Shown: positions 44,514 to 57,117 of the stretch, in pieces | How the letters are laid out: the number at the start of each line of letters is the position of its first letter | Numbering within the stretch: position 1 is the first letter of the stretch | Source: CAZQXD01 sp964597315 | Lineage (GTDB): Bacteria; Pseudomonadota; Gammaproteobacteria; Competibacterales; Competibacteraceae | Direction of reading: 5' to 3' | DNA length: 64,000 bases | NCBI GenBank assembly: GCA_964597315.1 | Contig: CAZQXD010000009.1 | Span: forward strand, 1-64,000 | Position numbers and translations under genes: made by a program | Notes under the pieces: model-generated | The model's database searches: none | The model's input: only the letters and a program-made list of their open reading frames with translations | What the model was told of the DNA's origin: nothing

Positions 44514-45080
44514 CTAAGGATGGATAGTGTGGGGCAAATGCACTTGCAGTTCCCGCCATTGTCCGGGGGATAGACCGTTCAGGGTCCAAGAACCGATCCG
44601 CCACCGCAGCAGGCGCAGGGTGGGCAGGCCCACGGCGGCTGTCATCCGCCGCACCTGGCGGTTTCGGCCTTCGGTCAGGGTCAGCTCCAGCCAGGCGGTG
44701 GGCACGGTCTTGCGGTGGCGCACCGGAGGGTCTCGGGGCCATAGGCCGGGCGGCTCGGAGATCAGCCGAACCCCGGCGGGCCGGGTCGGGCCATCATTCA
44801 GGGCCACTCCCCGGCGCAACCGCGCCAGATGGGTGGGGTCCGGCGCGCCTTCCACTTGAACCCAGTAGCCCTTGGCCAGCTTGTGGCGAGGCTGGGCGAT
44901 GCGGGCCTGCAAGCCCCCGTGGTCGGTGAGGACCAGCAGACCCTCGCTATCCCGATCCAGCCGTCCGGCGGGGTAGACTCCGGGCATGGAAAGGTAATCG
45001 GCCAGGGTCGGCCGACCGTCGCCGCCCCTAAACTGGCACAACACCCCATAGGGTTTATTGAGCAATACCAGCCGGGCCAC
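44514..45080 (-). CDS. rluE: 23S rRNA pseudouridine synthase RluE
   Basis: 188 residues. It starts [14 protein letters not shown] and carries [17 protein letters not shown] with the catalytic Asp, then [15 protein letters not shown], the RsuA/RluE signature. Without an S4 domain and with this length, RluE (U2457 of 23S rRNA) is the best match. It follows the 415-residue membrane protein gene by 4 bp. Confidence 0.88.
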   Translation of the reverse strand: MARLVLLNKPYGVLCQFRGGDGRPTLADYLSMPGVYPAGRLDRDSEGLLVLTDHGGLQARIAQPRHKLAKGYWVQVEGAPDPTHLARLRRGVALNDGPTRPAGVRLISEPPGLWPRDPPVRHRKTVPTAWLELTLTEGRNRQVRRMTAAVGLPTLRLLRWRIGSWTLNGLSPGQWRELQVHLPHTIHP

Positions 45081-45084
45081 GCCG

Positions 45085-46332
45085 TCAGGACCGATAGGCC
45101 GCCAGCATTTGCGTGGCGTCCGTATACCAAGTGTCCACGGCTGCTCTCAGCCCCGCCGTCATTTTGGCCTGCCATTCCGCCTGGGTGGCGGCCACGGCGT
45201 CCCGGGTATCGGCCTCGAAATCCTCCCGCTGCATCAGTTCCACTCCTTCGTTAATCAAAAAATCCGCCAACAGCCCGGCCCCACCCCCCAGCACCGCGCC
45301 CACCGGCCCGGCCACCGCCCCGGCGGCGGCGCCACCCCCGCCCAATACCGCCGCAGAGGCGGCCTTGCCGGCGAAGGGGGCCGCCAGCTTGGCCGCCAGC
45401 CCCTGTTCGGCGACCCCGACCAGGGCTTTGCCAGCCAGTCCGGCGCCGATTTTGCCACCCGCCATGGCGCCGGTGGCGGTGAGCAGGGCGCCGGTGGCCG
45501 CCCCCAGGTCGCCTTTCTGATAAGCGCCGGTCATGGAGACTTTGCGCACCTGGGCTTCCCAGTCCAGTTGAAAAGCCACTCGCTCGGCTGTCAGGTCATC
45601 TAGCAGGGTGGAACGGCCACGCACAAACGTTTGGAACTGGGCGTCCAGATTTTCCACCGCAGCGCGAAACCGCCCATGGACCGCCTCAGCGGCCGTCCGA
45701 AACGCCGCTTCAAGGCGGGGATCATTAATCTCCGGGCGTAATACGATGTCTCGGTAATGGGCATACAGATACTTGGCCAGATCGGCGGCCACGGCGTCTT
45801 GCAAATCCATGACCCGGGCCGGGTCCAGCACATGGCCCGCCGCCGATTTGAACGCCGCGGCCATGATCCGATAAGTGGTCGCCCAGGCGAAATACCAGTC
45901 CCCGTAGCGTTCCACCCGCGCTTCAATGTCCGCGAACACCGGGGCGGCGGCCATGGCCACCTGCTCGGGGAGACTGTCCAGGGCGGCCTGGCGGTCGGCC
46001 TCAAGGCGCTCCATGGCCTGGCGGGCGAAAGCGTCTAATTCGGCCCGTTCCACCGCCACCCGTAGCCGTCGGCCATCCTGGTCCCGGTAGATTAGATTCA
46101 CATGGTCCCGGGTCTGGCGGCTGGTCTCCAGGCGAATCTCCGAACCGTCCCGATGCACCGGGCGCTGCTGGGCCAGCCGTTCCAAAACACTGTCGATAAA
46201 CCCCCGACCAAAGACATTGAGGAATACAAAGCCCAGGGCCACGCACAGAAATACCACCAGGGGGGTGATCAGGCGGTAGCGGATGGAAGGTTCGGCGAGA
46301 GGGCGACGGCCACGCCAGGGTAGCAGTTTCAT
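45085..46332 (-). CDS. Membrane-anchored protein with glycine/alanine-rich segment, unknown function
   Basis: 415 residues. One N-terminal helix (about 20-42) probably anchors it, leaving a large periplasmic or cytoplasmic body. Residues about 45-255 are charged and helical, with alternating acidic and basic patches. Residues about 270-360 are very rich in Gly and Ala ([43 protein letters not shown]) and could insert into or bridge a membrane. The closing segment has an amphipathic helix. I recognise no family. The gene stands before rluE on the same strand, 4 bp apart. Confidence 0.7.
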   Translation of the reverse strand: MKLLPWRGRRPLAEPSIRYRLITPLVVFLCVALGFVFLNVFGRGFIDSVLERLAQQRPVHRDGSEIRLETSRQTRDHVNLIYRDQDGRRLRVAVERAELDAFARQAMERLEADRQAALDSLPEQVAMAAAPVFADIEARVERYGDWYFAWATTYRIMAAAFKSAAGHVLDPARVMDLQDAVAADLAKYLYAHYRDIVLRPEINDPRLEAAFRTAAEAVHGRFRAAVENLDAQFQTFVRGRSTLLDDLTAERVAFQLDWEAQVRKVSMTGAYQKGDLGAATGALLTATGAMAGGKIGAGLAGKALVGVAEQGLAAKLAAPFAGKAASAAVLGGGGAAAGAVAGPVGAVLGGGAGLLADFLINEGVELMQREDFEADTRDAVAATQAEWQAKMTAGLRAAVDTWYTDATQMLAAYRS

Positions 46333-46401
46333 GGGATCTCCACGGCGACGATACGGGGTATAGACCCGATTCCGTCGGCAATGTGCCCCGCCCCACCCCG
46401 C

Positions 46402-46929
46402 CTACCAGATATTGCCAGCTCCAGGGGTGTAATTGGACGCCACCACATTACTGGCAATCACCGTGTCGCTCTTTATCGTACCGCTGCACTGAACCATGGC
46501 GGCGTTAAATTTGACCTGACTCGCGGTCTCCTCCACCGTAGCGGCCGCGACTTTGAACTTGGCGCTGGTGTTGACCTCCACCGACCCCGTAGATTTCAGC
46601 TTCAGGGTGGCGCTCTGGCTGCCCCCTTGTAACTCCACGGCGGACCCGGCCTGAAGCTGTAGCGTACCGCTGGCGTTGAGCAGAATGCCGCCTGGAGAAG
46701 TGATGGCGACATTGCCAGTGTAGTCGATGGACACCACCTCTTTGAGTACCGCCAGTTGGGCTTCTAGTTGCTCGATCCGGGCCAGCAGTTGCTGATACTG
46801 GGACGATGCGCCCGTGGCGCTCGAACTAGACGTCGCCGGAGGCGGCGGGGCGCTGGACTGCTGGCTCACCTTGGCCATCAGGGTGTTGAGCTTGACCTTG
46901 GACGGGGCTTTATTAGTGGTCTTTTGCAT
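46402..46929 (-). CDS. Spike-like protein: coiled coil plus beta-repeat
   Basis: 175 residues with GGAG 9 bases before the ATG at 46929. Residues about 1-45 are low complexity (Ser/Pro/Ala). A coiled coil follows at about 45-70 (QQLLARIEQLEAQLAVLKEVV). The last 105 residues form short repeating strands rich in Gly, Ser, Thr and Val (GNVAITSPGGILLNASG, LQAGSAVELQGGS, ATLKLKSTGSVEVNTSA), ending TPGAGNIW. That design resembles the trimeric beta-helix ends of phage and VgrG spikes. No other phage or type VI genes are near, so function is inferred from shape only. Confidence 0.6.
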   Translation of the reverse strand: MQKTTNKAPSKVKLNTLMAKVSQQSSAPPPPATSSSSATGASSQYQQLLARIEQLEAQLAVLKEVVSIDYTGNVAITSPGGILLNASGTLQLQAGSAVELQGGSQSATLKLKSTGSVEVNTSAKFKVAAATVEETASQVKFNAAMVQCSGTIKSDTVIASNVVASNYTPGAGNIW

Positions 46930-47016
46930 GGCCGGACTCCTGGAATTAGGGGTGTGTTTCCGAGCATAACCCATACTGCCCGCCGGGTGCGTGACGGGCG
47001 TTACAGCAACCAGCGG

Positions 47017-49134
47017 CTACTGGAACAAACCCCGCAGCGCCCCAGGCAGTTTTTCCTTGAGCCGTTCCCGGGTGTCTTCATCCAAAGTGTCTTTGAGCTT
47101 GTCTTCCACTTTTTCCTGGACTCGGGCCTTGAGTTCGGCGTTGGCCCGGCTCGCCAGCAAGGCCGCCAGGTCCAGGGAGATCTTGGGGTCCTGAAAAGCC
47201 CCTTGCAGGCGGACAGGGATAGCCAGGCCCTGGAGGTCATCCAGACCCTGCCCCCCTTGCCCTTCCAGGGTGCCCACCAGCACCGTGTTCAGAGTGTAGT
47301 CCAGGGTCTGACCGGCCAGATCGGCTTGGCCTTCGCCCCCTACCCTCAACAGCGGCGATTTGCCTTGCAGATCATCATTGCGGGCAATTCCGTCGGTAAT
47401 ACGCAGACTGGCCGATAGTTCCGAAAAGTCGGTGCGATCCGTCGCCTCCGGGGGCGGCGGGCGGCCTTCTAGGGCGGCCCGGGCCTTACGGAGCTGGTAG
47501 GGAATGTTGATGCCCCGAACCGCCCCGTCCTTGAACGTGAAGCGCAGACTGCCATTCAGGGAACCCAGCAGCCTCTCGGGATCGACGCCGTTGGCGGCCA
47601 GCTCCGCCTGTACATCGCCGCGGCCTAACAGCCGATCCTCCCCGGTGAGGTCTTCAAGCAGCGGTCCCACCTGGATGCCGGTCAGTGTCCAGCTAAGTTG
47701 CGTTTGCGGCGTCTGGCCCCGGACGTCCAGGCTGGCGGCGCCCTTGTAGCGACCGTCGTAAAGACCGGCGATGATGGGTTCGAGACGCAGCAGCCCGTCG
47801 GCGCCTTGGACCTGGATGTTCACGTCCTGGAGGCGCAGCCGGTTTACCGTCAGAGCGCCGATTTGGATGCTGCCGTCCAGAACCAGGCGGCGCAGGCTGT
47901 CCAGGGGCAGTTGCCCGGCCGCTCCGGCGGCGGCCTCTCCGGGGGTGGCCGGGGCGGCGGGCTGTGGCGAGGGGGGCAGGTAGGCATCCAGGTCCAGCGC
48001 ATCCACGGCCAGTTCAAAGGCCAGGGCTGGCGCGGCATAGTCCCGTATTTGCACTTGGCCCCCAAGGCTGGCATCGTCCAGTTTGAGCTTGAGACCGGTG
48101 ATATCCGCCGAGCGGCCACCAGCCACAAAGGTGAACTCCCCCTCGGCCCGAGCCAGGACCTGGGGATCGGCGGTGACCAGCGGCTGGCCCAGGGCGATGA
48201 GCAGTTCCCGGGGGTTGAAGGGGTCCAGCACCAGGGAGCCGCTGACCACCGGGTCGGCGTTCAGGGCGGTGACCGCCGCTATACCGTTGATGGTCACCCC
48301 CAGGCCGCCAACCCGCAAACCCTCTAGGCGCAGATTGCCCTGGATCGGGTCATACCAGGCGTCGGCTTCCACCTTGACCTCCGCCGCCTCGGCCAAACCG
48401 GCCCCTTTCAGCCGGGCCAGTAGCTCCATGTTCTCCAGCCCGTATCGCCCCCCAGCCGGGTCCGGCTGGACTTGGCCCTTGAGGCTGATGGGACCTTGCC
48501 ATTCGGGTTGGGTGGCGGCCAACTCCAACTTAAGGTCCACGGGAAAAGGCTGCTCCGGGCCGATGGCTCCGGTTTTCAGATTCACCTCGCGCAGGGTCAT
48601 CTGGGTTCCGCTGACCCGGTCCCGATAGTTCAGCATGGCGTCCTGGAGATTTATCCCCCCCACCGACAGGGCCGCCAGGGGCGTGGAGCCGTTCGGTGCG
48701 GCGGCGACGGGTTCAGCCTCCGGCGCGCCTTGGGAGGCTAGATCCTCCCAGTTGCCCCGTCCATCGGCGTTGCGCTCCAGGTTCAAGCGCAGACCCCGCA
48801 AGGTGATGGCGGCGGTTTCAACGCGCCGCTCAAACAGGGGTAACAAACGCACCGCCAAATCCGCCGCCGCGATGCGGGCAATAGGCTCCGGGCCGAACCC
48901 CGGAGCGTCGGCCAATTCCAGACTGCCCACCTTCAGGCCCAGCCAGGGAAAATAGGACAGTTGAATGTCCCCTTCGATCGTCAGCTCCCGACCGGTGGCA
49001 TCCCGGACCATGGCCACGATGCGATCCTTGTAATCGTTGGGATCAAAAAACAGGGCTAGATAAGCGGCACCCCCCGCCAGCAATAACAGCAGCAGCAGTA
49101 ATAGTAGGGCCAGCCATTTGAATAGGGTGCGCAT
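47017..49134 (-). CDS. AsmA-family protein
   Basis: 705 residues. A Leu-rich N-terminal helix (about 8-30) anchors it to the inner membrane with the rest in the periplasm. FDPNDYKDRIVAMVRDATGREL, then SLELADAPGFG, then the long beta-strand body and the C-terminal block around VRGINIPYQLRKARAALEG and TDFSELSASLRITDG are the AsmA hallmark. AsmA-like proteins are thought to move phospholipids toward the outer membrane. It stands alone between the spike-like gene and the hybrid kinase. Confidence 0.9.
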   Translation of the reverse strand: MRTLFKWLALLLLLLLLLLAGGAAYLALFFDPNDYKDRIVAMVRDATGRELTIEGDIQLSYFPWLGLKVGSLELADAPGFGPEPIARIAAADLAVRLLPLFERRVETAAITLRGLRLNLERNADGRGNWEDLASQGAPEAEPVAAAPNGSTPLAALSVGGINLQDAMLNYRDRVSGTQMTLREVNLKTGAIGPEQPFPVDLKLELAATQPEWQGPISLKGQVQPDPAGGRYGLENMELLARLKGAGLAEAAEVKVEADAWYDPIQGNLRLEGLRVGGLGVTINGIAAVTALNADPVVSGSLVLDPFNPRELLIALGQPLVTADPQVLARAEGEFTFVAGGRSADITGLKLKLDDASLGGQVQIRDYAAPALAFELAVDALDLDAYLPPSPQPAAPATPGEAAAGAAGQLPLDSLRRLVLDGSIQIGALTVNRLRLQDVNIQVQGADGLLRLEPIIAGLYDGRYKGAASLDVRGQTPQTQLSWTLTGIQVGPLLEDLTGEDRLLGRGDVQAELAANGVDPERLLGSLNGSLRFTFKDGAVRGINIPYQLRKARAALEGRPPPPEATDRTDFSELSASLRITDGIARNDDLQGKSPLLRVGGEGQADLAGQTLDYTLNTVLVGTLEGQGGQGLDDLQGLAIPVRLQGAFQDPKISLDLAALLASRANAELKARVQEKVEDKLKDTLDEDTRERLKEKLPGALRGLFQ

Positions 49135-49261
49135 GAGGGTCTACCTCGACCTGAAATCAGCATCGGAACCGTAGTTATAGCTCAAGAAGCCGGTTCTGAG
49201 TGACCGGCTCCACCCGGCTGTTCCCGGACCAGGGCCATGGCGAGGCCCGCCCTTAGCGGGT

Positions 49262-52135
49262 TCAGGACACCAAGCGTTTCCGAAAACGGTCCAGCACCTC
49301 CCGCAATTGCCGGGTGTCGATGGGCTTGGCCAGATAGTCGTCCATGCCGCTATCCAGGCAGCGTTGCCGGTCCTCGCTCATGGCGTGGGCGGTCAGGGCA
49401 ACGATAGGCACCCGCCGGCCGTTGGTGCTTTCCCGCCGACGAATCATCCGAGTGGCGTCCAGACCGCTGAGTTCGGGCATCTGCACATCCATCAGGATCA
49501 GATCGAAGCTGCCTTGGAAAGCCATGGCCACGGCCTCCCGTCCGTTATCGGCGACCTGTACCCGGTGACCGTCCCGCTCCAGCAACTGCACCGCCAGTTT
49601 GCGGTTTGTGCGATTGTCCTCCGCCAGCAGAATGAATAATCCCCCCTGGCTCACGGGCAATGCCGGCGCCAGCGGCGGCGATTCCAGGCGCGGCGACAGG
49701 GCAACGGTGGCGCAGCGGGTGGTAAAGTAAAACACGCTGCCCTGTCCCGACGCGCTGTCCAGGCCGATCCGTCCACCCATGGCCGTCACCAGCCGGGCGC
49801 AGATGGTCAGCCCCAACCCGGTGCCTCCAAAGCGGCGGGTGGTGGACGTATCGGCCTGCGTGAAAGGCTCGAAAATGGCCTGCTGTTTTTCCAGGGGAAC
49901 CCCGATGCCGGTGTCCCGCACTGCGAAGCGCAGCACCACGCTATTCGCATCGGCGTCCTCCACGGCGGCGCTGATTAACACTGACCCGGAGGAGGTGAAC
50001 TTGATGGCGTTGCCCACCAGATTCACCAGCACTTGCCGCAATCGGCCCTCATCACCCCGCAGCACCCTAGGCGTCTCTGGCTCTAGCCGCCAGTCCAGGT
50101 CCAACCGCTTGCGCAGGGCCGCTGGAGTCAGCATTCGGCAAACCTCATCCAGCAAATCCCGAGGCTGGAAATCCACGGGCTCCAGGATCAGTTGCCCGGA
50201 CTCAATCTTGGAGTAGTCCAGAATCTCGTTGATGATGGTCATCAAGGCATCGGCGGAGCTTCTGACGAGACACAGGTTGTCCCGCTGTTCCCGGCTCAGG
50301 GACGTTTCCAGGGTCAGTTCGGTCATGCCGATGATGGCGTTCATGGGGGTGCGGATTTCATGGCTTATATTGGCCAGAAACTCACTCTTGGCCTGATTGG
50401 CCGTCTCGGCGACCTCCTTGGCCCGCAGCAACGCCAGCTCGGCCTGGCGGCGCTCGCCGATCTCCCGCTCCAGATCGGCATTGGAGCGGGACAAATCGCG
50501 GGTGCGCTCGGTCACCCGTTGCTCCACCACGCTGGCCCGGCCGCTGACCATCAGCAGAAAAGCCCCCAGCAGCCCGCACAGTAGCAGCCCGCCGGCCAGC
50601 ACCATCCAGGCATCGCTGGAGCGGTGGGCGGCCAGATAAGCATCGCCGGCGCTAAAATGCAGCACCCAGGTCCGCCCAGCCATGTCCAGGGTAGTCTCCC
50701 AGGTCAGCCCGCCCAGGCGCCGAGCGCCCACGGTCTGGGCCGCCGCCCCAGGCCAGCCGGCGTAGAGCAGACGCTGGGCGGGATCGCCGGCCCGGTCCTC
50801 GATCCGCAAGGCGATACCCTCGGGCGCCTGGTGGGATAGGCCCGCCTCCACCATGTCGTCGATCCGAAACATCCCCGCTACAAAGCCGTGGGGGTCGCCC
50901 AGGTGTTGTCCGGCGCCAAACCCCACACCCCCGGTATACAGGGGCGCCACCACCACCAAACCATGCTGGCTCCCGGTCTCCTGCACCAATCGCAGCCGGG
51001 CGCTGGCGGTGGCCTGGCCGGTGGCGGCGGCCCTCTCCAGGGCGGCGCGGCGCAGGGGTTCCGAGTTCATGTCCAACCCCAGGGCGGTCTCGTTACCCCG
51101 GTAAGGGACGATGGAATCGACCACAAGATACTTGTCACGTCGGGCCGCCGGCAGCAGCACACCTTGGTCGTTAAGTTCGGTAAGCCCAAAACCCCGATCG
51201 CCCTGCAGGTGTCTGGCCTTCTCGTAGGCCAGGCGGCGGCTGTCTTGCACCGGTAAGATCCAGGACACCGCCTGGATACCGGGATACCGGGACACGGCCC
51301 GCCGGGCCAGGGCTTCAAAGGTCGACCGGTCCACGGGCAGGCCGCTGGCGAACACGCTTTCCAGGGCATAGAGCATTTCCAGATGTCTCTCAAAGCCACT
51401 ACGCAAGGCCCGGGCCAGATCCTCGCTACGCCCCGCGAATTCCCTTCGCACCCGGTCTTGCTCCAAGTCGCTGACGTGCATATACGAGGCGATCACCGCC
51501 GCCGCCGCCGCCGCCAGGGGCAGGGCCACCGTCAGGCGTCGGTGCCGCCAGGCGGGTGCGTCCTGGCCGGCCAGGATCAGCACCAGAGGCGTGACGATCA
51601 ACACCCCCAAGGTATCCCCCACCCACCAGATAGCCCAGTGATAAGCCCCTTGGTCGGCGGGTATCTCTTCGGCCAGCACCAGTGCGCCCGTTGCCAGGGT
51701 GGCGGCAATCAGGCAGGCCAAAGGCCCTCCCAATAGCAGAAACACCACAATGTCCCGGGCGTGTTCCAGAGGGTTTTGCACGCCTACAAAACGCCTCACT
51801 AGCAAGGTGGCGGCAAGGGCCTGTAACGCGCCGCCGGTACCTAGGGCAGCGGCCAGGGCCAGGGCCTGAATCGGCTCGCCGCCGCCCAGAGAAATCTGCA
51901 AGTTAACGGTGAACGCCCCCAGCCAAACCCCAATCCACAGCCGGGGACCGGACAACAGCAGCGCGCCCAGAGCCAGGCCCGCCTCCGGGCGAATGGCGCT
52001 GGCATAGCCAGGCGGGACGGCCAGCAAAAGACCCAGTCGGGCCGTCAGATAATAAGCCGAGGCCAACAGCAGTATCTGTCCAAGCCCGGCAAAGCTCGCG
52101 CGGACCTTGAGGTGCGATTCAAGAATAGATGGCAT
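49262..52135 (-). CDS. Hybrid histidine kinase: MASE1-CHASE-HisKA-HATPase-REC
   Basis: 957 residues. Residues about 20-205 are MASE1, eight helices with Gly-rich turns. Residues about 230-470 are a CHASE sensor ([26 protein letters not shown]). HisKA has the H-box [19 protein letters not shown], and the ATPase shows NAIKFT, DTGIGV and GTGLGL. The receiver (about 835-950) has AEDN and [13 protein letters not shown] with the phospho-Asp. It is an orphan hybrid kinase; no output regulator or Hpt gene is adjacent. It reads an unknown ligand at the membrane. Confidence 0.92.
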   Translation of the reverse strand: MPSILESHLKVRASFAGLGQILLLASAYYLTARLGLLLAVPPGYASAIRPEAGLALGALLLSGPRLWIGVWLGAFTVNLQISLGGGEPIQALALAAALGTGGALQALAATLLVRRFVGVQNPLEHARDIVVFLLLGGPLACLIAATLATGALVLAEEIPADQGAYHWAIWWVGDTLGVLIVTPLVLILAGQDAPAWRHRRLTVALPLAAAAAAVIASYMHVSDLEQDRVRREFAGRSEDLARALRSGFERHLEMLYALESVFASGLPVDRSTFEALARRAVSRYPGIQAVSWILPVQDSRRLAYEKARHLQGDRGFGLTELNDQGVLLPAARRDKYLVVDSIVPYRGNETALGLDMNSEPLRRAALERAAATGQATASARLRLVQETGSQHGLVVVAPLYTGGVGFGAGQHLGDPHGFVAGMFRIDDMVEAGLSHQAPEGIALRIEDRAGDPAQRLLYAGWPGAAAQTVGARRLGGLTWETTLDMAGRTWVLHFSAGDAYLAAHRSSDAWMVLAGGLLLCGLLGAFLLMVSGRASVVEQRVTERTRDLSRSNADLEREIGERRQAELALLRAKEVAETANQAKSEFLANISHEIRTPMNAIIGMTELTLETSLSREQRDNLCLVRSSADALMTIINEILDYSKIESGQLILEPVDFQPRDLLDEVCRMLTPAALRKRLDLDWRLEPETPRVLRGDEGRLRQVLVNLVGNAIKFTSSGSVLISAAVEDADANSVVLRFAVRDTGIGVPLEKQQAIFEPFTQADTSTTRRFGGTGLGLTICARLVTAMGGRIGLDSASGQGSVFYFTTRCATVALSPRLESPPLAPALPVSQGGLFILLAEDNRTNRKLAVQLLERDGHRVQVADNGREAVAMAFQGSFDLILMDVQMPELSGLDATRMIRRRESTNGRRVPIVALTAHAMSEDRQRCLDSGMDDYLAKPIDTRQLREVLDRFRKRLVS

Positions 52136-52347
52136 GACAGTCTACGCAGCTTCCTTCGGTACCTAGTTCCATTAGTGACGAAACGATCATAGGGTCATGG
52201 ACAACCTACTCTCCATATCGTCCGCAGCTGAGAATATCTTAACCGCATCCCGGGCCGCTTGCCCCAGCAATGCATCCAACGCCCCCGCCGACTCGTAGCT
52301 AAAGCCCATTCATCGCCGGGGCGAGACGAGACCGCTTGAGGATATTC

Positions 52348-53025
52348 ATGGAAACCTACGCCGCCAAAGCTATTTATTTTTGGGGTTTTTTATTGTCGTA
52401 CGGCGTGGTCATGTATTGGGTCTCACCCCGCGCCCGGGACGCAGCGGGATTTTTCCAGGGCGCCGACGAGCAGGGCCGGGCCGCTTCTCGCTGGAGCCTC
52501 ACCGCCAGCATCTTTATCAGTTGGATCTTCGCTAAATCCGTGACCAACGCCGCCAATCTGGGCGCCGCCTACGGGATCGTCGGCGGCCTGGCCTATGCCA
52601 CCTACTGATTGTCCATTCCGGTGGCGGGGCTGGTGATCTACCGGCTGCGTACCCGGGAAGGGGCCACCGGGCTGGTGTCTTTTCTGGCGGGCAAATACGG
52701 CAGGCTGGCCGCCCTGTCGCTGCCGGATGGCCAGGGGGTAGTGGTCAACAACGGCGCCGCCGGGATGCCCAATTTTCTCAATACCCGCCATGGCCTGATC
52801 ACCCGCATCGACATCCGCCCCGCCAAGACCGAGACCCTGTACGGCGCCCGGCCCCATGGGGTACATATAGACGCCCTGCCGGCGCCCTATGACCACGACC
52901 GCTGGCTGCGGGAGTTCCTGGGCCATAGGCCGCCCGGCTCACCGGCCTATGAGTCCTACTATCAGCGCATCCTGCGTGGGCCGGACCACACTCTGGACCA
53001 GGCGGTGTGGGATTTGACCGCCTAA
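52348..53025 (+). pseudogene. Chimeric pseudogene: sodium:solute symporter start joined to phosphoesterase-like tail
   Basis: From the ATG at 52348 the frame reads like the start of a sodium:solute symporter (SWIFAKSVTNAANLGAAYG) up to a TGA at 52606-52608, where symporters usually have Trp (YATY-stop-LSIPVAG). The same frame continues to about 52714 (FLAGKYGRLAA). It then switches to an unrelated soluble sequence (VVVNNGAAGMPNF, TRHGLITRI) that looks like the end of a metallophosphoesterase-type protein. Both pieces are in one frame. A deletion joining two genes plus a nonsense change explains this best. Symporters of this family near urease genes often take up urea. Confidence 0.75.
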
Positions 53026-53104
53026 GCGTCTTCTCGGGCTATCATCCTGCTGGCACAAGGCTTGCTATTTAAGCCAAGCCCTTCCAGACCCGCCCGAGGC
53101 GCCC

Positions 53105-53971
53105 GTGACCCTATCCCAGCCCAGCCAACCCTGTCATTCCCAGGCCACCGGCGACGGCTGGCAGGCCCGCCTGGAACTGGGCTTCCGTCCCGGTCCAGGA
53201 CGCACCCTATTGGCCCACCGCCGCCACCAGGGACCCTTACAAGTGCAGCGGCCATTCTACCCGGAAGCCGACGGCGCTTGCCATGTCACCGTGCTTCATC
53301 CTCCCGGCGGGGTGGTGGGGGGCGATGGGCTGGTCCTGGACGCCGAACTCGCGACCGGTAGCCGGGCGCTGCTCACCACCCCGGCGGCGGGAAAGTTCTA
53401 CCGCAGCGCCGGTCCCACCGCCCACCAGACCCAGACCCTACGGGTGGCTCCGGGGGCGGTTCTGGAATGGCTACCCCAAGAAACCATCGTCTACCGGGGC
53501 GCCCGGGTCCGATCCCTCACCCGGGTGGAGCTGGCCGGGACGGCGGGATTTCTGGGCTGGGAGATCACCTGTCTAGGCCGCCCGGCGGCGGGGGAGCGCT
53601 TTACTGCGGGGGTCTGGGATCAGCGTTTCGAGCTGTGGCGGGACGGCGAACCCGTGTATCTGGAGCGGGGCCTTTACGCGGGCGGCGCCCCGATCCTGGA
53701 CGCCGCTTGGGGGCTGGGCGGCCGCCCTGTGACCGCCACCCTGATCTGCGCCGGTGGGGACGCCGACCTAACGCCGGTTCTGCGCGAAGCCCTGGCCCCC
53801 CCGGCGACGGGGGAACTGTTGAGCGCCAGCGCCTTGGACGGGGTGCTGGTCTGCCGTTATCTCGGTCCCAGCGCCGCCCGCGCCCGGGCCGCCTTTCTGC
53901 GGGCTTGGGGGGTGCTGCGCCCGGCCCTATGGGGCAAGCCCGCCTGCCCGCCGCGAATCTGGTTCACCTAG
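53105..53971 (+). CDS. ureD: Urease accessory protein UreD
   Basis: 288 residues, near the usual 270-290. With UreF and UreG it forms the complex that loads nickel into the urease active site. Hallmarks are PFYPE, HPPGGVVGGDGL, TTPAAGKFYRS and WLPQETIVYRGA. The start is GTG at 53105. First gene of the urease cluster. Confidence 0.93.
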   Translation: MTLSQPSQPCHSQATGDGWQARLELGFRPGPGRTLLAHRRHQGPLQVQRPFYPEADGACHVTVLHPPGGVVGGDGLVLDAELATGSRALLTTPAAGKFYRSAGPTAHQTQTLRVAPGAVLEWLPQETIVYRGARVRSLTRVELAGTAGFLGWEITCLGRPAAGERFTAGVWDQRFELWRDGEPVYLERGLYAGGAPILDAAWGLGGRPVTATLICAGGDADLTPVLREALAPPATGELLSASALDGVLVCRYLGPSAARARAAFLRAWGVLRPALWGKPACPPRIWFT

Positions 53972-54194
53972 GCTAGTGGCCCTGGCAATGCACCAACACA
54001 GGACACGCCCCCCTCAATTTGCCTCAAAACTGGGCGTCGAGCCAGCGATCTTTACCGGATGCCATAACCGATCCCAACCGGAACCCGGCAAGCCAAAGTG
54101 AGGTATTCTCCCTCCGCCCTAGGCTGGCATAATGCTTGCTCAAACCTGCCGGAACCCAAGAATAAACCAGCCACCCCCCGGAGAACCTTCCCTT

Positions 54195-54764
54195 ATGAAC
54201 GCCAAGCTCCTGCTATTGCCCCTGCTGGCCTTGTCCGCCACCGCCGCCCAGGCCCATACCGGTGACCATGGAGCCGGTTTCGGGGCCGGTTTCGGCCATC
54301 CCCTGGGCGGGCTTGACCATCTGCTGGCCATGGTGGCGGTGGGATTATGGGCGGCCCAGTCCGGGGGGCGGCGGCTGTGGGCGACACCGGCAGTGTTCCT
54401 AACCGCCCTGGCCCTGGGCGCTTTGGGTGCGCTGGCCGGGCTGCCCCTGCCCCTGGTGGAGCCGGGGATCATCGGCTCGGTGATCGTGCTGGGCGTCCTG
54501 GTGGCCCTGGGCGCCCGGCTGCCGACCTGGGCTGGACTGACCCTGGTGGGGGTGTTCGCCCTCTGCCACGGCCAGGCCCACGGTGCCGAACTGCCCGCCA
54601 CTGCCGACGCCCTGGGTTACGTCCTGGGCTTCATGGCCGCCGCCCTGGTCCTGCACGTCGCCGGGGCGCTGCCGGTGCTGGCCACCCGCTTGCCCCGCTG
54701 GCTGCCCCGGGCCGGAGGGGCGGCCATGGCCGCCGCCGGGCTGGCTCTGGGCGCCGGTCTATAA
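54195..54764 (+). CDS. ureJ: HupE/UreJ-family nickel permease
   Basis: 189 residues, a signal sequence then about six membrane helices. The metal-binding HPLGGLDHLLAM and HGQAHG motifs are present. Such proteins supply nickel for urease. It lies between ureD and ureA, 224 bp after ureD and 13 bp before ureA, with CCGGAGAAC upstream of the ATG. Confidence 0.93.
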   Translation: MNAKLLLLPLLALSATAAQAHTGDHGAGFGAGFGHPLGGLDHLLAMVAVGLWAAQSGGRRLWATPAVFLTALALGALGALAGLPLPLVEPGIIGSVIVLGVLVALGARLPTWAGLTLVGVFALCHGQAHGAELPATADALGYVLGFMAAALVLHVAGALPVLATRLPRWLPRAGGAAMAAAGLALGAGL

Positions 54765-54776
54765 GGGGGACGGACC

Positions 54777-55079
54777 ATGGAACTCAGTCCCCGCGAAAAA
54801 GACAAGCTGCTCTTGTTCACCGCCGGTCTGGTGGCCGAGCGCCGCAAACAGCGCGGCCTAAAGCTCAACTACCCGGAAGCCATGGCCTATCTCTCCTGCG
54901 CCCTACTGGAAGGGGCCAGGGACGGCCGGGGCGTGGCCGACCTGATGAGCTACGGGCGCACCCTGCTAAGCCGTGACGAGGTTATGGACGGCGTCGCCGA
55001 GATGATCCCCGAGGTGCAGGTGGAAGCCACTTTTCCCGACGGCACCAAGCTAGTCACCGTCCACGATCCCATCGTCTAA
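54777..55079 (+). CDS. ureA: Urease gamma subunit
   Basis: 100 residues, the exact family length. [21 protein letters not shown] and [16 protein letters not shown] are diagnostic. Smallest urease subunit, part of the trimer of alpha-beta-gamma units. It is followed by ureB 9 bp later. Confidence 0.97.
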   Translation: MELSPREKDKLLLFTAGLVAERRKQRGLKLNYPEAMAYLSCALLEGARDGRGVADLMSYGRTLLSRDEVMDGVAEMIPEVQVEATFPDGTKLVTVHDPIV

Positions 55080-55088
55080 GGAGCGCCC

Positions 55089-55403
55089 ATGATTCCCGGT
55101 GAAATCATTCCCCAGGACGGCGAGCTGGAGCTGAACGCCGGCCGCCGCACCGTCAGGCTCACCGTAGCCAACACCGGCGACCGGCCGGTGCAGGTGGGTT
55201 CCCATTACCATTTCTTCGAGACCAACCCGGCCCTGGACTTCGACCGACCCCAGGCCCGGGGCATGCGCCTGAACATCCCCGCGGGCACGGCGGTGCGCTT
55301 CGAACCGGGCCAGGAGCGGGAGGTGGAACTGGTGGACTACGCCGGCGAGCGCAAAGTCTATGGCTTCCGGCAGGCGGTCATGGGACCGCTGGGGGGGAAC
55401 TGA
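55089..55403 (+). CDS. ureB: Urease beta subunit
   Basis: 104 residues. [16 protein letters not shown] and [17 protein letters not shown] are diagnostic. It ends 1 bp before the ureC start codon. Confidence 0.97.
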   Translation: MIPGEIIPQDGELELNAGRRTVRLTVANTGDRPVQVGSHYHFFETNPALDFDRPQARGMRLNIPAGTAVRFEPGQEREVELVDYAGERKVYGFRQAVMGPLGGN

Positions 55404-55404
55404 C

Positions 55405-57108
<1,704 letters not shown>

Positions 57109-57117
57109 AGGTGTGTC

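Noticed and set aside
44503..44742. N-terminal extension of the cupin gene into rluE
   Set aside because: The extension is Pro/Arg-rich shadow sequence of rluE; the ATG at 44502 has a ribosome site and matches the domain start.
52606..52608. In-frame TGA in the symporter fragment as a selenocysteine codon
   Set aside because: Symporters have Trp here, no SECIS-like hairpin is obvious downstream, and the following sequence changes family, so decay is the simpler reading.
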